Source: an uncultured Prevotellaceae bacterium (GTDB lineage: Bacteria > Bacteroidota > Bacteroidia > Bacteroidales > Bacteroidaceae). From it: 8,299 bases of DNA. Shown here piece after piece: positions 1 through 6,702 of this stretch. The stretch is from NCBI GenBank assembly GCA_946539475.1, contig CAMNHM010000121.1, forward strand, positions 1-8,299. The letters are read 5' to 3'. Position numbers and translations under genes: made by a program. A model generated the notes under the pieces. That model had not been told where the DNA came from. It made no database searches and was given only the letters and a program-made list of their open reading frames with translations. Positions within the stretch are counted from its first letter, which is position 1. Every line of letters starts with the position of its first letter.

Positions 1-53
1 TGCACGGGCTTCCCAAGCCTGGGAGGCGGGTTCGATTCCCGTATTCCGCTCCA
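1..53 (+). tRNA. tRNA-Gly(CCC), 3' part only (5' end outside the window)
   Basis: The 3' two thirds of a tRNA can be folded by eye. The anticodon stem is CGGGC (5-9) with GCCTG (17-21), enclosing the seven-base loop TTCCCAA (10-16), which puts the anticodon CCC at 12-14. A five-base variable region follows. The T arm is GCGGG (27-31 region) paired with CCCGT (38-42) around a TTCGATT loop. The acceptor 3' strand ATTCCGC (43-49), discriminator T50 and an encoded CCA (51-53) complete the end. CCC reads the glycine codon GGG. The D arm and 5' acceptor strand lie before the window, so acceptor pairing cannot be checked. The porin start codon is only 22 bases downstream. Confidence 0.93.
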
Positions 54-75
54 CTAATTGATAAACAATCACAAT

Positions 76-1233
76 ATGAAGAAATTAATTGGTATTACCG
101 CGCTGCTCGTCGGAATGGCGGGTGTCGCCAGTGCAGAAACTGCAACTGAAGTGGAAGAGGTAAGCGAAGCCACAGCAGTACAAGAAACACAGGAAACGAC
201 AGGAAAAGCCCCGATAGAACTCCCCCAGTGGGTGAAAAACATCAAGTTCAGCGGCTACGGTATCCTGCAGTACCAGGGAGAAGATACAGAGGGGAACCAC
301 ACCAACTCATTCAACCTCCGACTGGCGCGTTTCATCCTCGACGGTAAGATTGGCGACTTCGACTGGCGTGCACAGATACAGGGCACCAACAATACTGGCC
401 CCGGACAGCCCACCGTACAGCTGGTAGACCTCTATGCCGAATGGCGCCGTTTCCCGGAGTTCAAGATCCGGGTGGGACAGTTCAAGCGAGCCTTCACCTA
501 CGAGAACCCCACCCACCCCATCACACAGGGCTGGTATGCCTATGCGATGGTTATCAACAACCTCTCGGGCTTTGGCGACCGTACGGGTGAGAAATCCTCG
601 GGAGGTCGTGACATCGGTCTCCAGATTTCTGGCGACGTCCTGCCCAATGCCAGTGGTCGCAAGCTGCTCCACTATCAGGTGGGCATCTACAATGGTGAGG
701 GTATCAACGAGAAGGACAAGGACAACAAGAAAGACATTATCGGCGGTCTGTGGGTGATGCCCATCAAGGGACTCCGTATCGGTGCTTTCGGATGGACTGG
801 TACCCGAGGCGACATGCTCGACCCTGTCAGTGGCGACAAACTCAGTATCAGGAAGAACCGCTACGCCCTGAGTGCTGAGTACGACCTCAATGAGTACACC
901 TTCCGTGCAGAGTATCTGCACAGCCAGGGATGGGGTGCTGCCAAGGCCGGCAACAACGTGCGCGAGATTGACTACAGCCTTGGAGACAAAGCCGACGGCT
1001 GGTATGCCTTTGGCATCGTACCTCTCATCAAGTCGAAGCTGCATGCCAAAGCTCGTTACCAGACCTATCGCCCGCAGAAGGAATGGGGCACGTCGAAGAC
1101 CATGTATGAGGTGGGTCTCAACTATTACTTCACCCCGCGCCTGCAACTCAATGCCGAATATGGTATCGTCAACGAGCGCTCAACCCACAAGAATCATAAT
1201 TTCGTAGACGTAGAGTTATCCTTCAGATTCTGA
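76..1233 (+). CDS. Outer-membrane porin, phosphate-selective porin O/P type
   Basis: This is a 385-residue outer-membrane beta-barrel protein, probably a diffusion channel; its substrate cannot be read from sequence. The ATG at 76 is preferred over an in-frame TTG at 58, because it begins a textbook signal peptide: MKK, a hydrophobic core, then a VASA cleavage site at about residues 17-20. A short acidic Glu/Thr-rich segment follows. From about residue 55 there are alternating amphipathic strands rich in Tyr, Phe, Arg and Gly (FSGYGILQYQ, LRLARFILDG, DLYAEWRRF, IRVGQFKRAF). The protein ends in ELSFRF with a terminal Phe, the usual signal for barrel insertion by the BAM complex. The wording resembles the Porin_O_P family (OprO/OprP-like), common in Bacteroidota. 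No promoter of its own is visible, and the end overlaps the flippase gene by 11 bases. Confidence 0.86.
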   Translation: MKKLIGITALLVGMAGVASAETATEVEEVSEATAVQETQETTGKAPIELPQWVKNIKFSGYGILQYQGEDTEGNHTNSFNLRLARFILDGKIGDFDWRAQIQGTNNTGPGQPTVQLVDLYAEWRRFPEFKIRVGQFKRAFTYENPTHPITQGWYAYAMVINNLSGFGDRTGEKSSGGRDIGLQISGDVLPNASGRKLLHYQVGIYNGEGINEKDKDNKKDIIGGLWVMPIKGLRIGAFGWTGTRGDMLDPVSGDKLSIRKNRYALSAEYDLNEYTFRAEYLHSQGWGAAKAGNNVREIDYSLGDKADGWYAFGIVPLIKSKLHAKARYQTYRPQKEWGTSKTMYEVGLNYYFTPRLQLNAEYGIVNERSTHKNHNFVDVELSFRF

Positions 1234-2713
1234 GCACTTTCCTCAAGCGACGCAAGAGCGCTTCCCACAGACGGGTCTTCTGATGCAGTATCAGCAATGA
1301 GAAGAGCAGACTGACAAGTGTCAGGCCGATGCCGAAGACCCAGTAGACATAGCCGTCGACCGTGATGGTGGTAAAGAATGCCAATAGTCCGATAAGGATA
1401 TGGATGGCACTATACCGCATCACGGTCGACGATATTTTGTAGCCATAGCGGAAGCGTGCCACAGCATGAATCATCAGGAAGTCGAACACATTAGCCAGTG
1501 TGATGGCCACACCTGTTCCGAAGAGCCCCCACTGGCGATAACCAAAGATGATGAGCATCACGAACACCACGAAATAGGCCGACTCCAGGAACAGGTACAT
1601 CCCTGAGTAGCCCCGCGCCAGCGTGATATAGGCAGCAGGCAGGGTGACAGACTTGAAGAACATGGCCAGCACCGCCACCTGCGTCATAGCTATCACAGGC
1701 AGAAACTCGCTGGAGAAGAGCAGAGGTATCAGTACGGGCAGGAAGATAATCAGACCTACAAGCATGGGCGACGATATCAGCAGCGATACCTCCATCTGCT
1801 TGTTCACCGTCTCGTTGGTAGCATCCACATCATGGCTCACAGCCGACAAACGGGGGAAGTAGTCGCTCTCCATCGCCGAGAATACCATGCTGGCATAGGT
1901 GACAGTTATCATATAGCCGGCATTATAGAGTCCCAGCTCACCAAGGTCGCCCGTCACGTTCAGCCATGAACGGATGAACATCTCTGCCCCACTCCCCACT
2001 ATGCCTGCCACCGTGAATGCCACACCCAGGCGCACCATCTCCATACCCTCACCCAGTATGCCTTTCGTACCCCTCAGTTGCAAGGGGAAAAGACGGTAGG
2101 AATGCCGCACGGTAAGCACCATGGTGACCAATGCCATCAACACGATGACAGGTACGATGGCCGTCTCGCTGAAGAGATAGTATAGCGGCACCGACACCAC
2201 GAGGGCCGCCACTACCGTCAGCACCTGGATGACTGCCAGCGCACCCAGTTGCCGCATCCCCTTGAGGATGGCCGTTTCACCGCCTGTAATAGCCATCATG
2301 CCGACGGCGGGAGCCAACAGGATAAAGTGCAGCGTATGGTTGCCCCAGGCGAAGGTCGTATGACTCAGGAAGGGGCCTATCACCACACAGAGCAGCATGC
2401 CCAGCAAGGCCGTCAACAGGCACCAGCCTCGCACCAGCTTCACGAAGTGGGCCGTCTGTGCCTCGTCGCCTGCATCATAACATTCGGAGATGTGGCGCAC
2501 CGCACTGAACGAGATGCCCAGACTGGTGGCCTGTGAGATGAAGTTCACCGTGGTGTTGAAGAGTGTGACGAGACCCATGCCGGCGGGGCCCAGCAGCAGG
2601 GCCACAAACTTATTGCGCACAAGGCTCACCAAGATATTCAGGCCCTGTACGCCGCCAAAGACTCCTGTGTACTTCAGCACATGGCCGTAGCTGTCCTTGT
2701 CGCGCTGTTCCAT
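1223..2713 (-). CDS. Polysaccharide flippase, Wzx / O-antigen translocase type (MOP superfamily)
   Basis: This 496-residue polytopic inner-membrane protein probably flips lipid-linked glycan units from the cytoplasmic to the periplasmic leaflet. Hydrophobic segments run through almost the whole length, about 12 to 14 of them, as usual for Wzx/MATE-like transporters. Examples lie at roughly residues 15-35, 92-112, 125-145, 155-180, 310-330, 375-395 and 450-475. The N-terminal stretch containing GPAGMGLVTLFN and the following GISFSAVRHISE resembles WzxE/O-antigen translocase proteins more than other MOP branches. The C terminus is short and basic (LRRLRKVLRI). The ATG at 2711-2713 is preceded by the purine-rich run AGAGAGAAGA. 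It is transcribed away from the glycosyltransferase pair that starts at 2798 and presumably exports a glycan built by the neighbouring enzymes. No canonical TAnnTTTG promoter was found for it. The lipid-linked substrate is unknown. Confidence 0.85.
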   Translation of the reverse strand: MEQRDKDSYGHVLKYTGVFGGVQGLNILVSLVRNKFVALLLGPAGMGLVTLFNTTVNFISQATSLGISFSAVRHISECYDAGDEAQTAHFVKLVRGWCLLTALLGMLLCVVIGPFLSHTTFAWGNHTLHFILLAPAVGMMAITGGETAILKGMRQLGALAVIQVLTVVAALVVSVPLYYLFSETAIVPVIVLMALVTMVLTVRHSYRLFPLQLRGTKGILGEGMEMVRLGVAFTVAGIVGSGAEMFIRSWLNVTGDLGELGLYNAGYMITVTYASMVFSAMESDYFPRLSAVSHDVDATNETVNKQMEVSLLISSPMLVGLIIFLPVLIPLLFSSEFLPVIAMTQVAVLAMFFKSVTLPAAYITLARGYSGMYLFLESAYFVVFVMLIIFGYRQWGLFGTGVAITLANVFDFLMIHAVARFRYGYKISSTVMRYSAIHILIGLLAFFTTITVDGYVYWVFGIGLTLVSLLFSLLILHQKTRLWEALLRRLRKVLRI

Positions 2714-2754
2714 TCTTCTCTCTTAATAACGTAGAAATCGTGTTTTTATTATAC

Positions 2755-2773
2755 AATTGATGATTTCTCAATT
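2755..2773. repeat. Dyad AATTGA-N7-TCAATT in the divergent promoter region
   Basis: The arms 2755-2760 and 2768-2773 are perfect inverted 6-mers with a 7-base spacer, placed between the -33 and -7 candidates of the rightward promoter. A second inverted pair, AGAAATC (2733-2739) and GATTTCT (2762-2768), interleaves with it. Either may be a protein-binding site controlling the flippase/glycosyltransferase divergence, but the region is AT-rich, so chance is a real alternative. Confidence 0.35.
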
Positions 2774-2789
2774 ATTTGTCGTATCTTTG
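2757..2789 (+). promoter_or_regulatory. Bacteroidota-type promoter of the first GT2 gene
   Basis: TATCTTTG at 2782-2789 matches the Bacteroidota -7 consensus TAnnTTTG exactly. A TTG at 2757-2759 could be the -33 element, with a spacer of 22 bases, slightly longer than the usual 19-21. The -7 box ends only eight bases before the ATG at 2798, so the transcript would have almost no 5' leader. The dyad AATTGA-N7-TCAATT (2755-2760 and 2768-2773) lies within the element and could be an operator. Confidence 0.7.
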
Positions 2790-2797
2790 CAACCAGA

Positions 2798-3772
2798 ATG
2801 AAAGAAGATAAACCGCTGGTCAGTTTTATCCTGACATGTTATAATCTGCCCGTGGATCTCATCTGCCAGTCTATCGACAGCATCCTCAGGCTCTCCCTCC
2901 GTCCCTTCGAACGGGAGATCATCGTCGTCGACGATGGCTCAGACACCAGTCCGATGAACGACCTGCTCCGTTATGGTTCCGACATCGTCTATGTCAGGAA
3001 GGACAACGGAGGCATCAGTACCGCCCGCAACCAGGGATTACAGATAGCACGGGGAACATTCATACAGTTCGTCGACGGCGACGACTACCTCATCCAAGCA
3101 CCCTACGAACATTGTCTCGACATCATCCGCTATCAGGAGCAGGCTGACGTGGTGCTCTTCGACTTCACCCGCGATGCCACCACCCGCATGTCACAGTTCT
3201 GCGATGCTGAACCCATCAGCGGTTCCGAGCTGCTGCGCACCCGCAACCTGCAATGTTCGGTGTGTTGCTGCCTGTTCCGGCAGAGCGTACGGGGCAATCT
3301 CACCTTCACTCCAGGCATCAGCTACGGCGAGGATGAGGAGTTCACGCCCCAGCTGCTACTGCGCGCCTCCAGCGTGTGGACTACTGATGCCAAGGCTTAC
3401 TACTACCGCCAACACGAGGCTTCGGCCATCCACCAGACAGACGCTGCGCACATCGCCATGCGGCTGGATCAGAACCTCATCGTCATCCGTCACCTGAATC
3501 AGCTCAGCGATCGTCTGCCCGCTGCCGACAAGCCCGGCATGCAGCGACGCGTGGCACAGCTGACGATGGACTACCTCTACAACACCATCATGCTCACCCG
3601 CAGCGGCAGCGCACTCTCACGGCGCATCGACGAGCTGACGGCAGAAGGGCTCTTCCCCCTGCCCGACAAGGACTATAGTGCAAAATACACCTGGTTCCGA
3701 CGGATCGTCAATAGCGAGAAAGGCCGCAGATTCCTGCTCATCACCCTTCCCCACCTCAAACGCGAACGATGA
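2798..3772 (+). CDS. GT2 family glycosyltransferase (GT-A fold)
   Basis: This 324-residue cytoplasmic or membrane-associated enzyme is predicted to transfer a sugar from a nucleotide-sugar donor during surface glycan assembly. The GT-A domain starts immediately: VSFILTCYN at residues 8-16, nucleotide-binding VVDDGSD at 43-49, and NGGISTARNQG at 70-80, a signature of GT2 enzymes. The metal-binding VDGDD motif is at 92-96 and the acidic catalytic-base candidate GEDEEF at 177-182. All expected acidic residues are present, so it looks intact. A Cys cluster (CSVCCC, 153-158) is unusual but probably structural. The C-terminal third is basic and helical. The start is fixed by the promoter only eight bases upstream. 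The stop overlaps the next gene's start as ATGA, which implies translational coupling. Donor and acceptor sugars cannot be predicted. Confidence 0.9.
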   Translation: MKEDKPLVSFILTCYNLPVDLICQSIDSILRLSLRPFEREIIVVDDGSDTSPMNDLLRYGSDIVYVRKDNGGISTARNQGLQIARGTFIQFVDGDDYLIQAPYEHCLDIIRYQEQADVVLFDFTRDATTRMSQFCDAEPISGSELLRTRNLQCSVCCCLFRQSVRGNLTFTPGISYGEDEEFTPQLLLRASSVWTTDAKAYYYRQHEASAIHQTDAAHIAMRLDQNLIVIRHLNQLSDRLPAADKPGMQRRVAQLTMDYLYNTIMLTRSGSALSRRIDELTAEGLFPLPDKDYSAKYTWFRRIVNSEKGRRFLLITLPHLKRER

Positions 3773-4764
3773 TGGAACAGATGATCTCCGTAGTCGTTGC
3801 CACCTACAACCAGGAGGCCACCATCAGCCGGACGCTCGACTCGATACTCTGCCAGCAATGCCACGTGCCGCTGGAGATCATTATCGGCGAGGATTGTTCC
3901 ACTGATGGCACGCGTGCCGTCTGCGAAGACTATGCCCGCCGCTATCCCGACACCATCAGGCTCATCAGCAACGAGCATAACAAGGGCATCATCGACAACT
4001 ATTTCGACTGTCTGCTCGCCGCTCGCGGAGCGTATATAGCCGACTGTGCAGGCGATGACTTCTGGACAGACCCGCTGAAACTGGAAAAGGAACTCTGCGT
4101 GATGGAGCAGCACCCCGAGGTGACGATGGTAATCACCAACTGGCAGTTCTTCGATGAGACCACGGGACAGACGCGCCCCAGCCAGCAGCGTCAGCACAAG
4201 CCCGTCACCCCTGGCCGTGAATTGCTGGAAGCCATACTGACGCAGACTCACATGAGCTGTTTCCACCTCTGCACCTCGCTCTATCGTACCTCTATGTTCC
4301 GCGAGGCTTATGAGAACGACACCTACCTGTTCCGCAACAAGGATTTCGGCTGCGAGGATATCCAGGTGGCATTCTCGATGGCCCTCCGCGGAGCCATTGC
4401 CTATCTGCCCGACGTGACGCTCAACTACAGCGTGGGCCATCCCTCCGCCTCGGCCTTTACGGACGAGAGCCGACAGTTCCGCTTTGTCCGTCAGGTGACG
4501 TCGCTCAGCCATTACCTGGCCCGCAAGCACCAGCTGTCCATCGACGGATTCCTCCGCCAGCGCCTGTTTGCCTTAGGCATGCACGCCTTCAGGAGCCGCG
4601 ATCCGCAGCTCTTCCTGCAGGTGCAAACGTGTAAAAAGGAGTGGAATGTCAAGCCGACCCCGAAGAACCGGCTGTTGTTTTTCATCATGCAGCATCCCTG
4701 GTTGTGGCGACTGGCTCTGGCGGCACGCCAGCTCTTTGTCAGCGCGAAGCGACTATCTCACTGA
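3769..4764 (+). CDS. GT2 family glycosyltransferase, WcaA-like
   Basis: This second GT2 enzyme, 331 residues, is translated in a coupled pair with the gene before it (ATGA overlap at 3769-3772). Starts at 3772 and 3781 are also in frame; the overlap favours 3769. Motifs in order are ISVVVATYNQ (6-15), IIGEDCSTDGT (38-48), the metal-binding AGDD followed by FWTDPLKLEKE (94-108), and a later CED in the DFGCEDIQVAF segment. This GEDCSTDGT...AGDDFWTDPLKL wording is typical of a GT2 subgroup found in O-antigen and capsule loci. The C terminus carries a hydrophobic, Trp- and Leu-rich stretch with basic residues, suggesting peripheral membrane association. It lacks the NGGISTARN version of the motif seen in its partner, so the two probably catalyse different steps. 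The last 26 bases overlap the convergent GT4 gene. Confidence 0.9.
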   Translation: MMEQMISVVVATYNQEATISRTLDSILCQQCHVPLEIIIGEDCSTDGTRAVCEDYARRYPDTIRLISNEHNKGIIDNYFDCLLAARGAYIADCAGDDFWTDPLKLEKELCVMEQHPEVTMVITNWQFFDETTGQTRPSQQRQHKPVTPGRELLEAILTQTHMSCFHLCTSLYRTSMFREAYENDTYLFRNKDFGCEDIQVAFSMALRGAIAYLPDVTLNYSVGHPSASAFTDESRQFRFVRQVTSLSHYLARKHQLSIDGFLRQRLFALGMHAFRSRDPQLFLQVQTCKKEWNVKPTPKNRLLFFIMQHPWLWRLALAARQLFVSAKRLSH

Positions 4765-5905
4765 AGATAGCTTCCAGTCTCCTGCCCACCACCTCTGGCG
4801 ATGCCAACAGTCTCACTTGTTCCGAAATCTTCCTGCCGTCAGCCGGATTGCTGCGCCTCGCCATCGTTGCCATCGCGTCAGCCAGGGCGGGCACATTGTC
4901 AATAGGTACGATGGTACACCCTCCCTCGATGCGCAGGCTCCGGGGCACGCACTCGGTGGATATCACGGGGATGCCTGTCGACATGGCCTCGAGCAGTACC
5001 AGCGGCTGTACCTCGCTACGACTGGGCAGCACCAGGCCGTCGCTCTCGTAGAGCAACTCGCGGACAGCTGTCTTGTCAATGCGTCCGAGACTCCTGACGC
5101 CCTTCAACTGATACTTTGATAACTCATTCATAAACTTCTGGTTATCAGTGAACAGTCCTGCACAAACGATATCAACGTTAGTACCGCTTTCCTGCATCAG
5201 TTGCAAGGCCTTGAACAGCACGTCGTAGCCCTTCCGATAGTAATAGTCAGCCAGGCAACAAAAGCGGAAGCTGCGCCCCTCGCCCCTCTCTCGTGGCTGA
5301 TAGCCGAAGAAATGCGTATCAATGGTGTTCGACACGTATTGCCAGCGATAGTCCTTGCCATAGTAACAAGCGATATCCTCCACCAGCTCCTCCGACACGG
5401 GAATCACCATGTCGGCCTGCTCATAGGTCTGGCGCAGTAGCGGTATCTGCCAGGCATTGCTGGGTGCCTTGCCGAACTCCCCTTCGAGCAGCATCAGCGG
5501 CAGGTGCTCCGTCACCACGTATGGAATTCCGTTCGCCTGGCTTATCTGCATCGCGGCATAACCTGCCCACTTGCCGCAGTGGGCATGCAGGATGTCGGGC
5601 TTGCCGTATTTCCTCGCATAGTCATCATACATAGAGCGCACGATCGACACCCAACGGTCCACGTTCCACCGTATCAGCCTCGGGATGCCCCGCTGATACG
5701 ACTGGCAGACGGTGATGCCGTCCATCACGTGCTCGTAGCGACGGAAGGGCAGCTGGAGGTATCCCTTCGCCCCGATCGTCAGTCCCAGCTGCACATTGCT
5801 CAGTATACGCACCTCGTGGCCCAATGCCGCGAGGGCCTTGGCCTGATCCAGACAGAACAGGCCTCCATAGGGCGGGAAGAAGGAAGGTATCTCGAGAATA
5901 TGCAT
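4739..5905 (-). CDS. GT4 family glycosyltransferase (GT-B fold, retaining)
   Basis: This 388-residue glycosyltransferase has the two-Rossmann GT-B layout. The N-terminal half begins HILEIPSFFPPYGG (2-15), with the glycine-rich acceptor loop usual for GT4, and includes HAHCGKWAGYAA (108-119) and VVTEH (130-134). The C-terminal donor domain begins near residue 212 with the FRFCCLADYYYRKGYDVL segment, whose R/K residues normally contact the donor phosphate. The EX7E motif is E298 to E306 in SEVQPLVLLEAM, followed by STGIPVISTE. The length is normal and nothing is missing. The ATG at 5903-5905 gives the expected N terminus. The sole upstream gene on its strand is rpsP, with a strong intrinsic terminator between them and no recognisable TAnnTTTG promoter, so its expression source is unclear. 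It probably adds a hexose or similar sugar to a lipid-linked glycan; specificity is unknown. Confidence 0.9.
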   Translation of the reverse strand: MHILEIPSFFPPYGGLFCLDQAKALAALGHEVRILSNVQLGLTIGAKGYLQLPFRRYEHVMDGITVCQSYQRGIPRLIRWNVDRWVSIVRSMYDDYARKYGKPDILHAHCGKWAGYAAMQISQANGIPYVVTEHLPLMLLEGEFGKAPSNAWQIPLLRQTYEQADMVIPVSEELVEDIACYYGKDYRWQYVSNTIDTHFFGYQPRERGEGRSFRFCCLADYYYRKGYDVLFKALQLMQESGTNVDIVCAGLFTDNQKFMNELSKYQLKGVRSLGRIDKTAVRELLYESDGLVLPSRSEVQPLVLLEAMSTGIPVISTECVPRSLRIEGGCTIVPIDNVPALADAMATMARRSNPADGRKISEQVRLLASPEVVGRRLEAIFSEIVASR

Positions 5906-5909
5906 TTAC

Positions 5910-5940
5910 GAATGAAGGAATAAAAAAAGAATGAAGGAAT
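5910..5940. repeat. Tandem copies of GAATGAAGGAAT
   Basis: The 12-mer GAATGAAGGAAT occurs at 5910-5921 and again at 5929-5940, separated by AAAAAAA. The second copy is one arm of the rpsP terminator stem. The first lies five bases from the GT4 start codon and could pair with the same opposite arm, giving an alternative fold. A slippage duplication would explain it equally well. Confidence 0.7.
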
Positions 5941-5976
5941 GGCTGCAGGAGCGATCCCGCTTTCATTCTTTCATTC
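5922..5976 (-). terminator. Intrinsic terminator after rpsP
   Basis: Read on the minus strand, GAATGAAAGAATG (from 5976-5964) pairs with CATTCCTTCATTC (from 5941-5929) at 12 of 13 positions, with one A-C mismatch. Inside the loop, GCGGGA-TCGC-TCCTGC (5960-5945) forms a further 6-bp hairpin including one G-U pair. Seven T residues follow immediately (5928-5922). The stem begins 18 bases after the rpsP stop. The T-run and G-U pairing favour function on the minus strand. Its outer stem is AT-rich, so termination may be partial. Confidence 0.75.
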
Positions 5977-5994
5977 TCTCATTGTTTCACTTTC

Positions 5995-6552
5995 TTAAGC
6001 TTCTGCAGCAGGAGCAGCCTCCTCGGCGGGAGCCTCGGCAGCAGCAGCTTCGGCAGCCTTTGCAGCCTCTTCCTCAGCCTTGGCAGCAGCCTCGGCTGCT
6101 TTCTTCTCAGCCACCTTCTTGGCGATGGCCTCGTTGACGGCCTTCTCAGCCTTCAGGGCCTCTGCGGCAGCCTCCTTCTTGGCTTTCTGCTCAGCCTCGG
6201 CGATCTTGGCCAGACCGTTCTGCTTGTCAGCCTTCCAGGCGTCGAACTTCTTCTGGCAGGTAGCCTCGTCGAAGGCACCCTTCTTCACGCCACCCTTCAG
6301 GTGCTTCATCAGGTACACACCCTCACGGCTGAGGATGTTGCGTACAGTGTCTGTGGGCTGGGCACCTACCTCAACCCAATAGAGTGCACGCTCGAAATTC
6401 AGGTCTACTGTGGCAGGATTGGTGTTGGGGTTGTAAGTACCAATCTTCTCAGTAAATTTACCATCACGTGGTGCACGAGCGTCGGCGATGACGATGCGAT
6501 AGAAGGCATAGCCTTTGCGACCGCCGCGCTGCAATCTGATCTTTGTTGCCAT
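5995..6552 (-). CDS. rpsP: 30S ribosomal protein bS16 with long Ala/Glu/Lys C-terminal tail
   Basis: This small-subunit ribosomal protein helps 16S rRNA fold during 30S assembly. The first 80 or so of 185 residues are the conserved bS16 domain: [30 protein letters not shown] (2-31), EKIGTYNP (35-42), and the [20 protein letters not shown] region (59-78). Residues 85-115 are a basic linker with a Trp, and 115-185 are almost wholly Ala, Glu and Lys, predicted to form one long helix or a disordered tail. Most bacterial bS16 proteins are about 80-90 residues; extended versions of about this size are known in Bacteroidota. The gene has a clear promoter and is followed by an intrinsic terminator. 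The rimM, trmD and rplS genes that accompany rpsP in E. coli and Bacillus are absent here. It sits as a housekeeping island between glycosyltransferases. Confidence 0.97.
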   Translation of the reverse strand: MATKIRLQRGGRKGYAFYRIVIADARAPRDGKFTEKIGTYNPNTNPATVDLNFERALYWVEVGAQPTDTVRNILSREGVYLMKHLKGGVKKGAFDEATCQKKFDAWKADKQNGLAKIAEAEQKAKKEAAAEALKAEKAVNEAIAKKVAEKKAAEAAAKAEEEAAKAAEAAAAEAPAEEAAPAAEA

Positions 6553-6616
6553 TTCTTTTAATGATTTTGTTGTTAAATAAATGAATTTCAGTGCTCTTAA
6601 CTCGTAAAAGCGGGTG

Positions 6617-6648
6617 CAAAGGTACTACTTTTCTGTCGAATCTCCAAA
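6617..6648 (-). promoter_or_regulatory. Bacteroidota-type promoter of rpsP
   Basis: On the minus strand TTTG (complement of 6645-6648) is followed after exactly 20 bases by TACCTTTG (complement of 6617-6624). This fits the TTTG-N19-21-TAnnTTTG consensus fully. The transcript would carry a leader of about 55-65 bases with little Shine-Dalgarno character before the ATG at 6550-6552. That leader can form a weak GTTAA/TTAAC hairpin. Confidence 0.8.
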
Positions 6649-6687
6649 TTTTTCGGCACGTATTACGCCGTTTACGCGAATTTTTTG

Positions 6688-6695
6688 TAATTTTG
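6688..6695 (+). promoter_or_regulatory. TAnnTTTG -7 element of the third GT2 gene
   Basis: TAATTTTG at 6688-6695 matches the Bacteroidota -7 consensus and lies only seven bases before the ATG at 6703, predicting a leaderless or near-leaderless message. No convincing TTTG -33 element is found 19-22 bases upstream, so the promoter may be weak or activator-dependent. It is divergent from the rpsP promoter. Confidence 0.6.
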
Positions 6696-6702
6696 CCCGC
6701 CG

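Noticed and set aside
58..75. TTG start at 58 adding six residues to the porin
   Set aside because: The extension would put polar residues before the MKK signal-peptide start, and the ATG at 76 gives a standard signal peptide.
307..1146. Long open frame (279 codons) antisense to the porin
   Set aside because: It is rich in improbable composition for a folded protein, has no recognisable motif or start context, and the opposite strand encodes a clear porin; it is a by-product of GC-rich codon use.
1452..1470. Another TGGCACG on the minus strand inside the flippase gene, as a second sigma-54 site
   Set aside because: The -12 half (TTGC) is missing at the required spacing and the position is inside a gene reading onward with no sensible target.
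3673..4530. Long open frame (285 codons) antisense to the second GT2 gene
   Set aside because: The sense strand carries all GT2 motifs with an ATGA coupling to the gene before it; the antisense frame shows no family resemblance.
6000..6060. GCAG-rich near-triplet repeats, considered as a microsatellite or phase-variable tract
   Set aside because: They are explained by Ala/Glu codons of the bS16 tail; repeats are imperfect and in units of three, so slippage would not shift the frame.
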